A stretch of 64,000 bases of DNA from Oscillospiraceae bacterium (GTDB lineage Bacteria > Bacillota > Clostridia > Oscillospirales > CAG-272): positions 33,518 to 97,517 of the forward strand of contig SVTK01000010.1 in NCBI GenBank assembly GCA_015063805.1, written 5' to 3'. Under the pieces are notes generated by a model. It worked only from the letters and a program-made list of their open reading frames with translations. It did no database searches and was not told where the DNA came from. This document shows positions 15,569-24,704 of the stretch, in pieces (the first letter of the stretch is position 1; every line of letters begins with the position of its first letter). Both the position numbers and the translations under genes were made by a program.

Positions 15569-18412
15569 GTGGCTAATCAAAAGAAGACGCCCGCGGCGTC
15601 CACGCAGAAGAAAAAATCCGCCGCCCCGCAAAAGGGACACGGCGGAAATAACCGCACTGCCAAGCCTTCCCCTGCGGCAGAGAAAAAGACAGCCAAGGCC
15701 GCCCCCAAGTCTGCGCCCACGGCACAGGTGCGGGAAAAAACGCCCCCCAATCCCGATCGCATTCTGCATCAGGTGATCCCCTATATTTTGGCCGTTGCCG
15801 CCCTCTTCCTCCTGGTTTGCTTTATTCTCACCGATGTGGTGAGGCTGGAGCAGCCCATGGGCGTGGTGGGGCATTGGCTGCACAGCCTGCTGTGCGGGCT
15901 TTGGAGCTGGGGCGCTTTTTACATTCCTTTGCTGCTGGTCTATTTCGCCATTGTCTGGCGTCGCTCGGTGGGAGACGGCAGCTTGGGCTATAAGCTTTTG
16001 TTTGCTTTCCTTTGTCTTACCTTCTGCTCTTCCCTGGTGGAGGCATTTGCCATCCGCGGGGGCGGGGAAGTGCCCGGGATCAACCCCGTGACCCTTTGGC
16101 AGGCCGGCTGTGCCCTGCGGGGAGGCGGCGTGATCGGCGGCACAGTGGGCAACCTCTGCTTCCGCGGCTTCGGCTTTGTGGGAACGCTGATTGTGGTGAT
16201 CGCCCTTCTGTTGGTCTTCATCATGTTTCTCTTCGGCCTTACCCCCTCGGCCATTGTGCTGTATGTGCGCTACTGGCTCAAGGTGCGGGAGGAAAAGAAG
16301 AAGGAACAGGAGAACCAGCCCCCCATTTTCATCAACCCGCCGAAAATTCCTCAGCCCACCCCCTCGGCTGAACCGCAGCCCGTTTCCGAAAAGCCCGGGA
16401 AACGGCGCAAGAAGTTTGATGTGGATGTGCCCATCAATTCCACCGGAAAGATTGAAGATATCGACCTGCCCATTCCCGATCTGCCCGAGGCGCCTTTGCC
16501 CGGTGACGGTGATGTGCCGGAGGAAAACCCCATTGATCCCGCCATCTTCGACGAGGTGCTGTCGGAGACGTCCGGCGGACAGGCCCCGGCGGCGCAGGAC
16601 GATCCCTTTGTGGGGGACGTGACCGCCATTGCCACCGAAGGGGTTGAGGAACGGGAGAAGCTCAAGCCGACCCGCGGAAAACCTGCCGCCCGTCAGCTGG
16701 AGGAAGCCGCCGACGAACAGTTGGATCTGCGCAAAATTTTTGCCGATCCCACCGCATTGGACAAAGCGGCCGAAGCGGCGATGAATCCTCCGCCTGTCCC
16801 GGAGGGAGAGGGCTTTGCAGCCGACGGAGAAATCGTGCTGGATGTGGAAAGAAGTGCCCCCTTCGGCACCCCCTCTCCTGTGGCATCTCCCAATTTTGTC
16901 ATGCCTCCTCCTCCCTATGTGTTCCCTCCTGTTACCCTATTGAAGGTTGACCCTGCGCCTCCCAGCGGAGACGTGCGTGCCGAACTGCAGCAGAACGCCG
17001 AGAAGCTGGTGGATACCCTGTCCAGCTTCAACGTGCGGACCAAGATTGTCAATGTATCCCGCGGACCCACCATTACCCGGTACGAGCTTCAGCCCGAGGC
17101 TGGTACCCGTGTCCGCTCCATCGCCAACCTGGTGGATGACATTGCTCTCAATCTGGCCACTACGGGTGTGCGCATTGAGGCGCCCATCCCCGGAAAGGCC
17201 GCAGTGGGTATTGAGGTGCCCAACAAAGTGGTTGCCACCGTTTACGCCCGGGAGCTGATCGAATCGGATGCCTTCCAGTCGGCCAAGAGCCGCCTGACCG
17301 CCTGCCTCGGCCGGGACGTGGCGGGTGCCCCCATCTTCTGCGACCTGGCTAAGATGCCCCACCTGCTCATTGCCGGTACCACCGGATCGGGTAAGTCGGT
17401 TTGTATCAACAGTATTCTGCTCAGTATTCTCTACAAGGCTTCTCCCGACGAGGTGAAGCTGATCCTCATCGACCCCAAAAAGGTTGAATTGAACGTTTAT
17501 AATGGCATTCCCCACCTGCTGGTGCCTGTGGTGAGCGACCCCAAGAAGGCGGCAGGCTCCCTGAACTGGGCGGTGGGCGAGATGGAACGCCGCTACGAGC
17601 TCATTGAAGAGGCCGGTGTGCGCAACCTCCAGGGCTACAATGCCTATATCGAAAGTCACCCCGAGCGGGGGGAGAAGCTGCATCAGATCGTCATTGTCAT
17701 CGACGAGCTGGCCGATCTGATGATGACGGCCAAGGACGATGTGGAGACCTCCATCTGCCGCATTGCCCAGAAGGCCCGCGCCGCAGGGATGCACCTGGTC
17801 ATCGGTACCCAACGTCCTTCGGTGGATGTCATCACTGGTCTGATCAAGGCCAATGTGCCCTCCCGAATTGCATTTACCACCGTGTCTCAGGTGGACTCCC
17901 GTACCATCATCGATATCGCCGGTGCCGAGAAGCTGATTGGACGCGGCGATATGCTCTATTCCCCCGTGGGTTCTACCCGCCCCATTCGTGTGCAGGGTGC
18001 CTTCGTCAGCGACAACGAGGTGGAGTCGGTGATCGACTTCATCAAGAACAACTCCGGCGAGGGCGAGTACAGCGAAGAGGTGATTGAGAGCATCGAGAAG
18101 GAAGCTGCACGCTGCGGCCAGTCCAAGAAGGGCGGCAGCAACAGCCTGGAGGACATTGATGCCGAGGCGGCTGACGAGCCTGCCGATCCCATGCTCCGGC
18201 CCGCCATTGAGCTGGCCATCGAGTGCGGAAAGATTTCCACCTCCCTGATTCAGCGCCGCCTTTCCCTCGGCTACGGTCGTGCCGCCAAGCTCATTGACCG
18301 CATGGAGCGGCTGGGCTATGTCAGCGCCCCCGACGGGCAGAAGCCCCGCGATGTCCTGATTACCCGCCAGCAGTTCATGGAAATGGTGATTCGGGATGAG
18401 GATCTCGGATAA
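15569..18412 (+). CDS. ftsK: FtsK/SpoIIIE DNA translocase
   Basis: The product is 947 aa with a GTG start at 15569, nine bases after AAAGGA. A Lys/Ala/Pro-rich N-terminus (1-70) is followed by four membrane segments (about 75-240), an acidic/Pro linker (to about 460), the alpha/beta motor with Walker A GTTGSGKS near residue 602 and Walker B VIVIDELADLMM near 707, and a C-terminal gamma winged helix (about 880-947). It pumps chromosome DNA through the division or sporulation septum. Sporulation genes elsewhere in the window (spoIIR, SpoIIQ-like) are compatible with a SpoIIIE role, but FtsK and SpoIIIE cannot be separated by sequence alone. Confidence 0.95.
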   Translation: MANQKKTPAASTQKKKSAAPQKGHGGNNRTAKPSPAAEKKTAKAAPKSAPTAQVREKTPPNPDRILHQVIPYILAVAALFLLVCFILTDVVRLEQPMGVVGHWLHSLLCGLWSWGAFYIPLLLVYFAIVWRRSVGDGSLGYKLLFAFLCLTFCSSLVEAFAIRGGGEVPGINPVTLWQAGCALRGGGVIGGTVGNLCFRGFGFVGTLIVVIALLLVFIMFLFGLTPSAIVLYVRYWLKVREEKKKEQENQPPIFINPPKIPQPTPSAEPQPVSEKPGKRRKKFDVDVPINSTGKIEDIDLPIPDLPEAPLPGDGDVPEENPIDPAIFDEVLSETSGGQAPAAQDDPFVGDVTAIATEGVEEREKLKPTRGKPAARQLEEAADEQLDLRKIFADPTALDKAAEAAMNPPPVPEGEGFAADGEIVLDVERSAPFGTPSPVASPNFVMPPPPYVFPPVTLLKVDPAPPSGDVRAELQQNAEKLVDTLSSFNVRTKIVNVSRGPTITRYELQPEAGTRVRSIANLVDDIALNLATTGVRIEAPIPGKAAVGIEVPNKVVATVYARELIESDAFQSAKSRLTACLGRDVAGAPIFCDLAKMPHLLIAGTTGSGKSVCINSILLSILYKASPDEVKLILIDPKKVELNVYNGIPHLLVPVVSDPKKAAGSLNWAVGEMERRYELIEEAGVRNLQGYNAYIESHPERGEKLHQIVIVIDELADLMMTAKDDVETSICRIAQKARAAGMHLVIGTQRPSVDVITGLIKANVPSRIAFTTVSQVDSRTIIDIAGAEKLIGRGDMLYSPVGSTRPIRVQGAFVSDNEVESVIDFIKNNSGEGEYSEEVIESIEKEAARCGQSKKGGSNSLEDIDAEAADEPADPMLRPAIELAIECGKISTSLIQRRLSLGYGRAAKLIDRMERLGYVSAPDGQKPRDVLITRQQFMEMVIRDEDLG

Positions 18413-18446
18413 ATTTTTGTTTGACTGTGAATAAAGGAGAATTGTG

Positions 18447-18914
18447 ATGAAAAAGATTGTTGCCCTTATGCTGCTGCTCTGCCTGGTGGCTATTCCCGCC
18501 TGCGCCAATGAGAATGCTAATGCCCCCGATATGCCCGAGACCCACGCCGCCGCCATTGACCCCGATAAGGTCAAGACGGTGAGATTGGTTCGTCTCAATG
18601 AGAACGGTGAGGAAGACTATACAGCACTCCTGCAGGAAAACAACCTGGCGATTCCCCTGCTTGCCACCGTATTTGATACCGCCGCCGAGGCAAAGCCCGC
18701 GGCCGAGCGTCGTTGTGATATCCGCGGCACCATGCGGATGTCCGATGGCAGCGAGATTGTGTTTGAGGTTTTCACCGATGACACCATGGAAACCGGCGGT
18801 GCTGTGCTGGAAGGCGCGAAGATGCGCCAGTTTATTTACTCTTTTGTTCCCGGCTTTGCCTCTGTGCCCGAGACTACCGATGCCGCCGATGCTGCGGAGG
18901 GGGCAGAGGGCTGA
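18447..18914 (+). CDS. Small exported protein, unknown function
   Basis: The product is 155 aa from ATG 18447 (7 bases after GGAG; the GTG one codon earlier is less well placed). It has a signal peptide ending in VAIPAC-A, possibly a lipoprotein with an imperfect lipobox. The mature part has a small beta-rich domain with CDIRGTMRMSDGSEIVFEVF and a low-complexity Ala/Asp/Glu tail. It resembles no family I can name. Its TGA overlaps the ATG of the kinase gene (TGATG), so the two are coupled. Confidence 0.7.
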   Translation: MKKIVALMLLLCLVAIPACANENANAPDMPETHAAAIDPDKVKTVRLVRLNENGEEDYTALLQENNLAIPLLATVFDTAAEAKPAAERRCDIRGTMRMSDGSEIVFEVFTDDTMETGGAVLEGAKMRQFIYSFVPGFASVPETTDAADAAEGAEG

Positions 18915-19579
18915 TGGGACGCTTTATTGTGCTGGACGGCCTTGACGGCTCGGGGAAGGGAACCCAGGCCGAGCTGCTTCGCCGCCGCCTGACCGAGGAG
19001 GGCCGCGAGGTGATGCTCATCTCCTTCCCTCACTACGGCACCCCCGGTGCCGCCGCGGTGGAGTTCTACCTCGGTGGGCAGCTGGGCAGTGACCCCGCCG
19101 GCACCAATGCCTATGCCGCCTCCACCTTTTACGCCGTAGACCGTTATCTGTCCTGGCGCACCGAGTGGGGTGATTTCCTCACTCGCCCCGATACGGTGGT
19201 GATCGCCAACCGCTACACCTCGGCCAATGCGGTACATCAGCTGTCCAAGCTGCCCCGGGAGGAGTGGGATGCATTCCTTGACTGGCTGGGTGACTTTGAA
19301 TTTGATCGGCTGGGGCTCCCCCGTCCCGATCTCACAGTATATCTGGAGATGACGCCGGCCATTTCCATGCGCCTGGTGTCCCACCGCTCGGCCGAAACCG
19401 GGCAGAAGAAGGACATCCATGAGTTGGATCCCCACCACCTTGAGGCCAGCTACGGGGCGGCGGTCTATGCCGCATCCCGCTGGGGCTGGCACCGCCTGCC
19501 CTGCTACGCAGGGGACGAGCCCCGCGCCATCGAGGACATCGCCGGGGATGTATACGCGGCGGTGAAGGGTATACTTTAA
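18914..19579 (+). CDS. Thymidylate kinase-like protein
   Basis: The product is 221 aa. The P-loop LDGLDGSGKGTQ at residues 7-18 and the DR-like VIANRYTSAN motif near residue 97 are typical of Tmk, which phosphorylates dTMP to dTDP. The lid region has R-x-x-ETGQKKDIHE. Lys-Gly after GSG and the longer insert EEWDAFLDWLGDFEF mark the Clostridial deoxynucleoside-kinase-like subgroup, so the substrate may be another (deoxy)nucleotide. It is translationally coupled to the small exported protein upstream. Confidence 0.85.
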   Translation: MGRFIVLDGLDGSGKGTQAELLRRRLTEEGREVMLISFPHYGTPGAAAVEFYLGGQLGSDPAGTNAYAASTFYAVDRYLSWRTEWGDFLTRPDTVVIANRYTSANAVHQLSKLPREEWDAFLDWLGDFEFDRLGLPRPDLTVYLEMTPAISMRLVSHRSAETGQKKDIHELDPHHLEASYGAAVYAASRWGWHRLPCYAGDEPRAIEDIAGDVYAAVKGIL

Positions 19580-19638
19580 GTCCGGACTGTAAATATTGCG
19601 TCAATTTTTTGGTACGGGCGTGTATTTCGCCCAAAATT

Positions 19639-19647
19639 TGATATAAT
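19639..19647 (+). promoter_or_regulatory. Extended -10 promoter of the DJ-1 gene
   Basis: TGA-TATAAT (extended -10) 25 bases ahead of the start; no good -35 is visible (CGTGTA at the expected place). Confidence 0.5.
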
Positions 19648-19671
19648 GTGATTAGGTTGGAGAATAACGGT

Positions 19672-20223
19672 ATGGTTTACCTTTTTTTAGCAAACGGATT
19701 TGAGGAGATTGAGGCACTTTGCCCCCTTGACCTGCTTCGCCGCGCCGGCGTTGAAGTCAGGACGGTGGCAATTTCCACCGGTGGCTTGGCTGTTACCGGT
19801 GCCCACGGGATTACGGTGATGGCAGATATGGCCGAGGCGGATTTCGATCCCCATGCCGAGGCTGAGATGCTGATCCTCCCCGGCGGAATGCCCGGTGCCG
19901 CCAATCTGGATGCCTCCACTGCGGTGGATGCGGCCATTGCCTGCGCGGTTGAGCGGGGCAGCTTCCTCTCCGCCATCTGCGCCGCGCCTATGATTTTGGG
20001 TCGCCGCGGCCTGCTGGCAGGACTTGAGGCCATCTGCTTCCCCGGCTTTGAGGATGAGCTGAAGGGTGCCGAACTGTCTGCATCCCGCGTGGTGCGGGAC
20101 GGACGCGTGATTACCGCTGCCGGAATGGGTGTGGCTCTGGACTTCGGCCTTGCGCTGGTGGCCGCCCTGAAGGGCGACGAGGCCGCCCGTAACCTGCGCT
20201 GTGCTGTGCTTGCCGACCGCTGA
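19672..20223 (+). CDS. DJ-1/PfpI family protein
   Basis: The product is 183 aa from ATG 19672, nine bases after GGAG. The DJ-1 fold markers are visible: FEEIEA (Glu) near residue 11, PGG in LILPGGMPG, and the nucleophile elbow AICAAP with its Cys near residue 101. Members act as glyoxalase III/protein deglycase-type or chaperone proteins; the exact role is not settled by sequence. The stop overlaps the start of the CPBP protease gene (TGATG). Confidence 0.9.
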   Translation: MVYLFLANGFEEIEALCPLDLLRRAGVEVRTVAISTGGLAVTGAHGITVMADMAEADFDPHAEAEMLILPGGMPGAANLDASTAVDAAIACAVERGSFLSAICAAPMILGRRGLLAGLEAICFPGFEDELKGAELSASRVVRDGRVITAAGMGVALDFGLALVAALKGDEAARNLRCAVLADR

Positions 20224-21134
20224 TGTGGCGCCGCGGAATTTTCACCGCCCCCGCCCTGGTGCTGGCGGTTTATGTTCTTCTGCTTTGCTCCCGCTTCTTG
20301 GATACCTCCCTGTTTGCCGACGGAAACAGCTACCTGACGGTGGTGGTACTGCAGCTGCTGATCTTCCTGCTCCCCGCTGCCATCTACTGTAAGCTGCGGG
20401 GGGATCACATCCGCGGCCGTCTGCGGATCCGCTTTGTGGGGCTGGAACAGCTTCTGCTGGTCCTGGCGGCGGCCATGACCTTGATCTGCGGGGCTTTGGT
20501 GATCAGCTTCGCCATGGGAGGCGATCAGAACGATCTGCGTTTCTCCCTGTATGAACAGTTTGCGGCCATGACCGATGGGGGGGCGGGAAATCTGCTCTAT
20601 GCTGTACTGGCCTTTGCCGTGCTTCCCGCCGTCTGTGAGGAGTTTGTCTTCCGCGGGGTGCTCTGCGCCGAGCTGGAGAAGAACGGATTACCCGCTTCGG
20701 TGCTGATCAGCGCACTTTTCTTTGCCATGCTTCACTTTGATCTGCCCCGGTTTCCCCTCTATTTTTTTGCAGGGGTGGTGCTGGCCATGGTGCTCTATGC
20801 GACCCGGTCGGTTCTCGGGCCCATCTTCGTGCACCTGCTCTACAATCTTTTCGGACTTTTCGGCCGTCCCTATATGACCGAGCTCTATGCGCGGACGGGC
20901 AGTACTTCGCTGTTTGTTTTTCTTTTGGCGGTACTCCTCCTGCTCTCCCTGATCCTCTTTTTCGGGGAGGCTTCCCGCAGCTACAGCGGCTATGCCCGCC
21001 GCGGCCTCCGGGCTGATGACTACCGCCCCGACTCCCCCAGGGAGAAGGGAAGCTCCCCCTTCGCCGAAGCCCTGCTGACTCCTCTGGGCCTGCTGGCGGC
21101 ACTGTTTTATGTGATCGTGATTATTGCCGTTTGA
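20223..21134 (+). CDS. CPBP-family intramembrane metalloprotease
   Basis: The product is 303 aa with about eight membrane segments. The three family motifs are present: CEEFVFRG (EExxxR type, near residue 140), FAMLHFD (His) and the later FVHLLYNLFG (His...Asn). Related CAAX/ABI proteases process prenylated or bacteriocin-type substrates or take part in self-immunity. It is coupled to the DJ-1 gene upstream, and mltG starts 40 bases downstream, so the three may form one unit. Confidence 0.88.
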   Translation: MWRRGIFTAPALVLAVYVLLLCSRFLDTSLFADGNSYLTVVVLQLLIFLLPAAIYCKLRGDHIRGRLRIRFVGLEQLLLVLAAAMTLICGALVISFAMGGDQNDLRFSLYEQFAAMTDGGAGNLLYAVLAFAVLPAVCEEFVFRGVLCAELEKNGLPASVLISALFFAMLHFDLPRFPLYFFAGVVLAMVLYATRSVLGPIFVHLLYNLFGLFGRPYMTELYARTGSTSLFVFLLAVLLLLSLILFFGEASRSYSGYARRGLRADDYRPDSPREKGSSPFAEALLTPLGLLAALFYVIVIIAV

Positions 21135-21174
21135 TGCGGCCTATCCCATCCGAACCGATGAAGGAATAGAACCT

Positions 21175-22956
21175 ATGAACAATACACCAAGTCAACCCAA
21201 CAATTCTCCGCGTCCGACGGTGAAACGGCCCGTGCGGGCCATGCGCCAGCCGGGAGATGTTCCGCAGACTCCGGGAATTCAGAACGCCGCTCCGCCCATG
21301 GGGCAGACCCCTGCCGTTCAGCGTCCTGTACCCGCCCGTGCACCCCAGGTGCAGAACGGTCAGGCTCCTGCCGTTCAGCGTCCGGTACCTGCCCGTGCAC
21401 CCCAGGCGCAGAATGGTCAGGCTCCTGCCGTTCAGCGGCCGGTACCTGCTCGTGCATCCCAGGCACAGAACGGCCAGGCCCCTGCAGTTCAGCGTCCTGT
21501 ACCCGCCCGTGCACCCCAGGCGCAGAACGGCCAGGCCCCTGCCGTTCAGCGTCCTGTACCCGCCCGTGCACCCCAGGCGCAGGGTGGGCAGGCTTCTGCC
21601 GTTCAGCGTCCGACACCCGCTCGTGCACCACAAGCGCAGAACGGTCGGCAGTCTGCAGGTGTTCCCCCCAGAATTGATCCGATACAGGAGGCTCCCACCA
21701 CCCAGGTGGATCTGACCGCCCCCCGCACGGTGACCGACGATAATTCTGCCACCCGCCGTATGGATGTGTCCACTGACGAAGGAAAAAAGAAAAAGCGTCC
21801 CGAGGACACCGAGGGCAAGAAGAAAAAACAGATGTCCGAGGGCGCGGCCACCCTGCTCAGCATTGTCAAGGCCATCACCTATATCGTGTTTGTCATTGTT
21901 CTGGCGGGCTTCCTTTCTTACTATATCATCCGCGTGGCCAACGATATGTTTGCCTTTGTGAAATCGGATGAAATGGTGGAGGTCGTGATCCCCGAATACG
22001 CCACCATTGATGATGTCAGCCAGATTCTGTCGGAGAACGGGATTATTACCTATCCCGACGTATTTAAGATCTACGCTAAGCTCAACAAGGACAACGGCGA
22101 ATTTATGGCGGGCAGCTATACCATCAATGCCATGATGAACTACGACGAGCTGCTTATGGCATTCAAGGAAAAGTTTGTGCGCGGTACCATACGCCTGACG
22201 ATCCCCGAGGGGTATACGGTGGACGAGATTATCGATCTCTTCATCGAAAACGGTGTGGGCATGGTGGAACGGGAGGAGGACGTATTTGTGTCCGCCACCC
22301 GCGAGGATTATGTAGCGGCGGTGAACAACCTGGAGCTGTATGCCGAATATTTCGAGTTTGTCCGCGCCCTAATCGGCAATGTGTCGGAGGATCGGTTCTA
22401 CCCCCTGGAGGGATATCTCTTCCCCGATACCTACGAGTTCTACACCGACTCCAAGCCTTCTCAGATCGTGTATAAGCTGCTCAACCGCTTCAATAACGTC
22501 TTCAAGAGCGAGTTCTACGACCGGGCAGATGAACTGGGCTATACAGTGGACGAAATTGTCACCTTGGCTTCCATGATTGAGAAGGAGACCCGCCTCTATC
22601 ATGAGTTCGAGTCGGTTTCCTCGGTCTTCCACAACCGTCTCCGGGATCCGGCAAACTTTGCTTTCCTGGAAAGTGATGCCACCATCATGTATGCTATCCA
22701 TCATGATACCGGAGAGCGCAAGGAGGACATGACCCACGAGGATGTGTCCTATGTTTCTCCCTACAACACCTATACCAACCGCGGTCTTCCTCCGGGCCCC
22801 ATCGCCAACCCCAGTTACCAGGCGCTGACCTGCGCCCTTTACCCCGAGGACACCGATTATTACTACTTTGTCTCCCGCAAGAACGGGGAGACCGTCTTCT
22901 CCCGCACCCTGGACGAGCACAATGCTGCTGTGGCCGCTGCGGCTGCGGAGGGATAA
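21175..22956 (+). CDS. mltG: Endolytic murein transglycosylase MltG with repeat-rich cytoplasmic tail
   Basis: The product is 593 aa from ATG 21175 with AAGGA upstream. Residues 1-220 are cytoplasmic, polar and repeat-rich (six 19-residue units, listed separately), with a basic KKKKRPEDTEGKKKK stretch before the single membrane segment (about 225-255). The outer part has a LysM-like subdomain and the YceG/MltG catalytic domain; the catalytic Glu lies in ASMIEKETRL, followed by VFHNRL and the YNTY...GLPPGPI motif. MltG cuts nascent glycan strands and sets their length. The usual cytoplasmic tail is short, so the repeat tail is unusual. Confidence 0.93.
   Translation: MNNTPSQPNNSPRPTVKRPVRAMRQPGDVPQTPGIQNAAPPMGQTPAVQRPVPARAPQVQNGQAPAVQRPVPARAPQAQNGQAPAVQRPVPARASQAQNGQAPAVQRPVPARAPQAQNGQAPAVQRPVPARAPQAQGGQASAVQRPTPARAPQAQNGRQSAGVPPRIDPIQEAPTTQVDLTAPRTVTDDNSATRRMDVSTDEGKKKKRPEDTEGKKKKQMSEGAATLLSIVKAITYIVFVIVLAGFLSYYIIRVANDMFAFVKSDEMVEVVIPEYATIDDVSQILSENGIITYPDVFKIYAKLNKDNGEFMAGSYTINAMMNYDELLMAFKEKFVRGTIRLTIPEGYTVDEIIDLFIENGVGMVEREEDVFVSATREDYVAAVNNLELYAEYFEFVRALIGNVSEDRFYPLEGYLFPDTYEFYTDSKPSQIVYKLLNRFNNVFKSEFYDRADELGYTVDEIVTLASMIEKETRLYHEFESVSSVFHNRLRDPANFAFLESDATIMYAIHHDTGERKEDMTHEDVSYVSPYNTYTNRGLPPGPIANPSYQALTCALYPEDTDYYYFVSRKNGETVFSRTLDEHNAAVAAAAAEG
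21304..21645 (+). repeat. Six tandem 57-base repeats inside mltG
   Basis: Six in-frame copies of 57 bases encode QAPAVQRPVPARAPQAQNG or close variants (first copy QTPAV...PQVQNG, fifth PQAQGG, sixth QASAVQRPTPAR). Copy number can change by slippage or recombination without breaking the frame. Confidence 0.95.
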
Positions 22957-22961
22957 AAACA

Positions 22962-23001
22962 GACCCGTCGGATCTGCACAGTGTGCGGATGCCGACGGGT
23001 C
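22962..23001. terminator. Terminator between mltG and uracil permease
   Basis: Arms GACCCGTCGG / CCGACGGGTC with an inner TGCACA-GTGTGC element and a T5 run on the plus strand. Confidence 0.85.
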
Positions 23002-23021
23002 ATTTTTACTTATTCGGGAAA

Positions 23022-24374
23022 TTACTTCTCAGACTTTTCCTTGCCCAGAATCGCGTTGGTGACGATACCCAGGATCAGCGCGGTGGCGATGGCGGTGATG
23101 GAGATCTGACCGAAGTTGAGGGTCAGGCCGCCGATGCCGGGGATGAGGATGGCGGCAACCACGAAGAGGTTGCGGTTCTCGCCCAGGTCAACCACCTGGA
23201 GCATCTTCAGACCGGAAACGGCGATGAAGCCGTAGAGGGCGATGCAGATGCCGCCGATGATGCAGGAGGGAATGGTGTTGACGAACTGTACGAAGGGGTT
23301 GAAGAAGGATACCACGATGGCCATGACAGCGGTGGTGGCGATGGTGAAGATGGAGGCGTTGCCGGTGATGGCTACGCAGCCGACGCACTCACCGTAAGTA
23401 GTGTTGGGGCATCCGCCGAAAATGGAGCCAACGATGGAGCCAACGCCGTCGCCCATAACAGTCTTGCCCAGGCCGGGTTCCTTGATGAGGTCGCGGCCGA
23501 TGATGGAGGAGAGGTTCTTGTGGTCAGCAATGTGCTCGGCCAGAACCACGAAAGCAACGGGGACGAAGAGCAGGGCGATGGAAGCGATGCCTGCGCCGCC
23601 GCCCAGGAGGGAGCCGCCTTCCTTGATGGCCTGAACGAAGGTCATCTCGGGAACGCGGAAGATGTCGGAGAACTGGAAGCCGTCGGCGAAGAGGCCGGTA
23701 AGGGCGGAGTAGTCAACGATCTTGAGGTACTCGATGTTAGCCAGCGAGCCCACCAGGGTGCAGATGGAAGCGAAAACGTAGCCGGCGAGAATACCGATGA
23801 CGAAGGGGATGAGCTTCATGCCGCGGGTGCCCTTGACCGAAGCGATAACGGTGACGAAGAAGGTAACCAGACCGCAGAGGATGGCAACCAGGTTGTAGTT
23901 TTCTGCGCTGACGGCGGTGTTGTTAAGGTTGTTGATGGCAGAGCCGGAAAGGCTGAGACCGATGAGTGCAACGGTGGGGCCGATGATGACGGGAGGCAGG
24001 AGCTTATTGACCCACTCGGTGCCCACAAAGTGGATGATGACCGAGATGAGGACGTAAACCAGACCTGCAAATACAGCACCGACGATGATGCCGAGGAAGC
24101 CGAAGGCGGCGGCACCGATCAGGGGAGAAATGAAGGCGAAGGAGCTGCCCAGGAAAACGGGGCTCTTGCCGCGGGTGATGAGCAGGTAGACCAGCGTGCC
24201 TGCACCTGCACCCAGCAGAGCTGCGGCCTGATCCATGACGATGGTGCTCTGCCCGCCGTTGACCAGAACGGGAACCAGCAGGGTTGCGGCGATGATGGCC
24301 AGCAGCTGCTGCAGAGCAAAAATGAGGTTGGCGCCGAACTTCGGTTTGTCGTGGATGTCGTAAACCAGTTTCAT
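23022..24374 (-). CDS. Uracil/xanthine permease (NCS2 family)
   Basis: The product is 450 aa from ATG 24374 (AGAGGA five bases before). It has fourteen membrane segments in the NCS2 7+7 inverted-repeat layout. The family substrate site is visible: ALAEHI-type Glu in VVLAEHIADHKN, and the second-repeat GGCPNTTYGECVG helix break with NTTYGE as in UraA and related uracil carriers. It should import uracil (or xanthine) with protons. It stands alone, preceded by a roughly 235-base leader, so expression is probably tuned to pyrimidine or purine supply. Confidence 0.9.
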   Translation of the reverse strand: MKLVYDIHDKPKFGANLIFALQQLLAIIAATLLVPVLVNGGQSTIVMDQAAALLGAGAGTLVYLLITRGKSPVFLGSSFAFISPLIGAAAFGFLGIIVGAVFAGLVYVLISVIIHFVGTEWVNKLLPPVIIGPTVALIGLSLSGSAINNLNNTAVSAENYNLVAILCGLVTFFVTVIASVKGTRGMKLIPFVIGILAGYVFASICTLVGSLANIEYLKIVDYSALTGLFADGFQFSDIFRVPEMTFVQAIKEGGSLLGGGAGIASIALLFVPVAFVVLAEHIADHKNLSSIIGRDLIKEPGLGKTVMGDGVGSIVGSIFGGCPNTTYGECVGCVAITGNASIFTIATTAVMAIVVSFFNPFVQFVNTIPSCIIGGICIALYGFIAVSGLKMLQVVDLGENRNLFVVAAILIPGIGGLTLNFGQISITAIATALILGIVTNAILGKEKSEK

Positions 24375-24610
24375 ATAATCCTCTTTCTCCGCCATCAAAG
24401 TTTGAGGAAACGTCAGCCGCCGTGGCGGTGAACGGCTGCCGCCATTCCCGCAGGCAAAGACACAGCATAAAAAAACTGCCCGAGGGCGGTCACGCCAACG
24501 GCGGCCGTCCCACAGACAGAGTTCTTCCGTAACGGAACAGTGCTCCGAGGATGAACCCAAGCTGCGATTCTTAACCTTCGGAAATATGATGCGGGACTCC
24601 CCGCAGATAC
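24375..24610 (-). promoter_or_regulatory. Long structured 5' leader of the permease gene
   Basis: About 235 untranslated bases lie between the promoter and the start. They can form several hairpins, for example TTCCG-TTA-CGGAA near 24530, and a short GCC/GGC hairpin followed by T7 (minus strand, 24469-24489). Pyrimidine attenuation by PyrR would be typical for such a gene, but I cannot match a PyrR site or a purine riboswitch with confidence. Confidence 0.4.
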
Positions 24611-24616
24611 AAGCCC

Positions 24617-24645
24617 ATTATAACACGATGTGACAAAAAAAGCAA
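24617..24645 (-). promoter_or_regulatory. Promoter of the permease gene
   Basis: Minus strand TTGCTT, 17-base spacer, TATAAT. Confidence 0.75.
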
Positions 24646-24687
24646 GCATTTTTTGACAAATTGTGAATTTGGCCAAAAATGCTTGCT
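24641..24687 (-). terminator. Terminator after the anti-sigma gene
   Basis: Arms AGCAAGCATTTTT / AAAATGCTTGCT with a T7 run on the minus strand. The T run overlaps the -35 of the permease promoter, so the two elements are nested. Confidence 0.85.
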
Positions 24688-24704
24688 GATTTTGTGCAGG
24701 ATGC

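Noticed and set aside
21304..21645. CRISPR-like array in mltG
   Set aside because: Repeats are contiguous, in frame and without unique spacers.
22983..24431. Plus-strand open frame of 482 codons opposite the uracil permease
   Set aside because: Acidic low-complexity translation without any domain; the opposite strand has a full NCS2 permease.
24375..24610. Purine riboswitch before the permease
   Set aside because: The conserved purine-core motifs (TATA...GTTTCTACC type) are missing.
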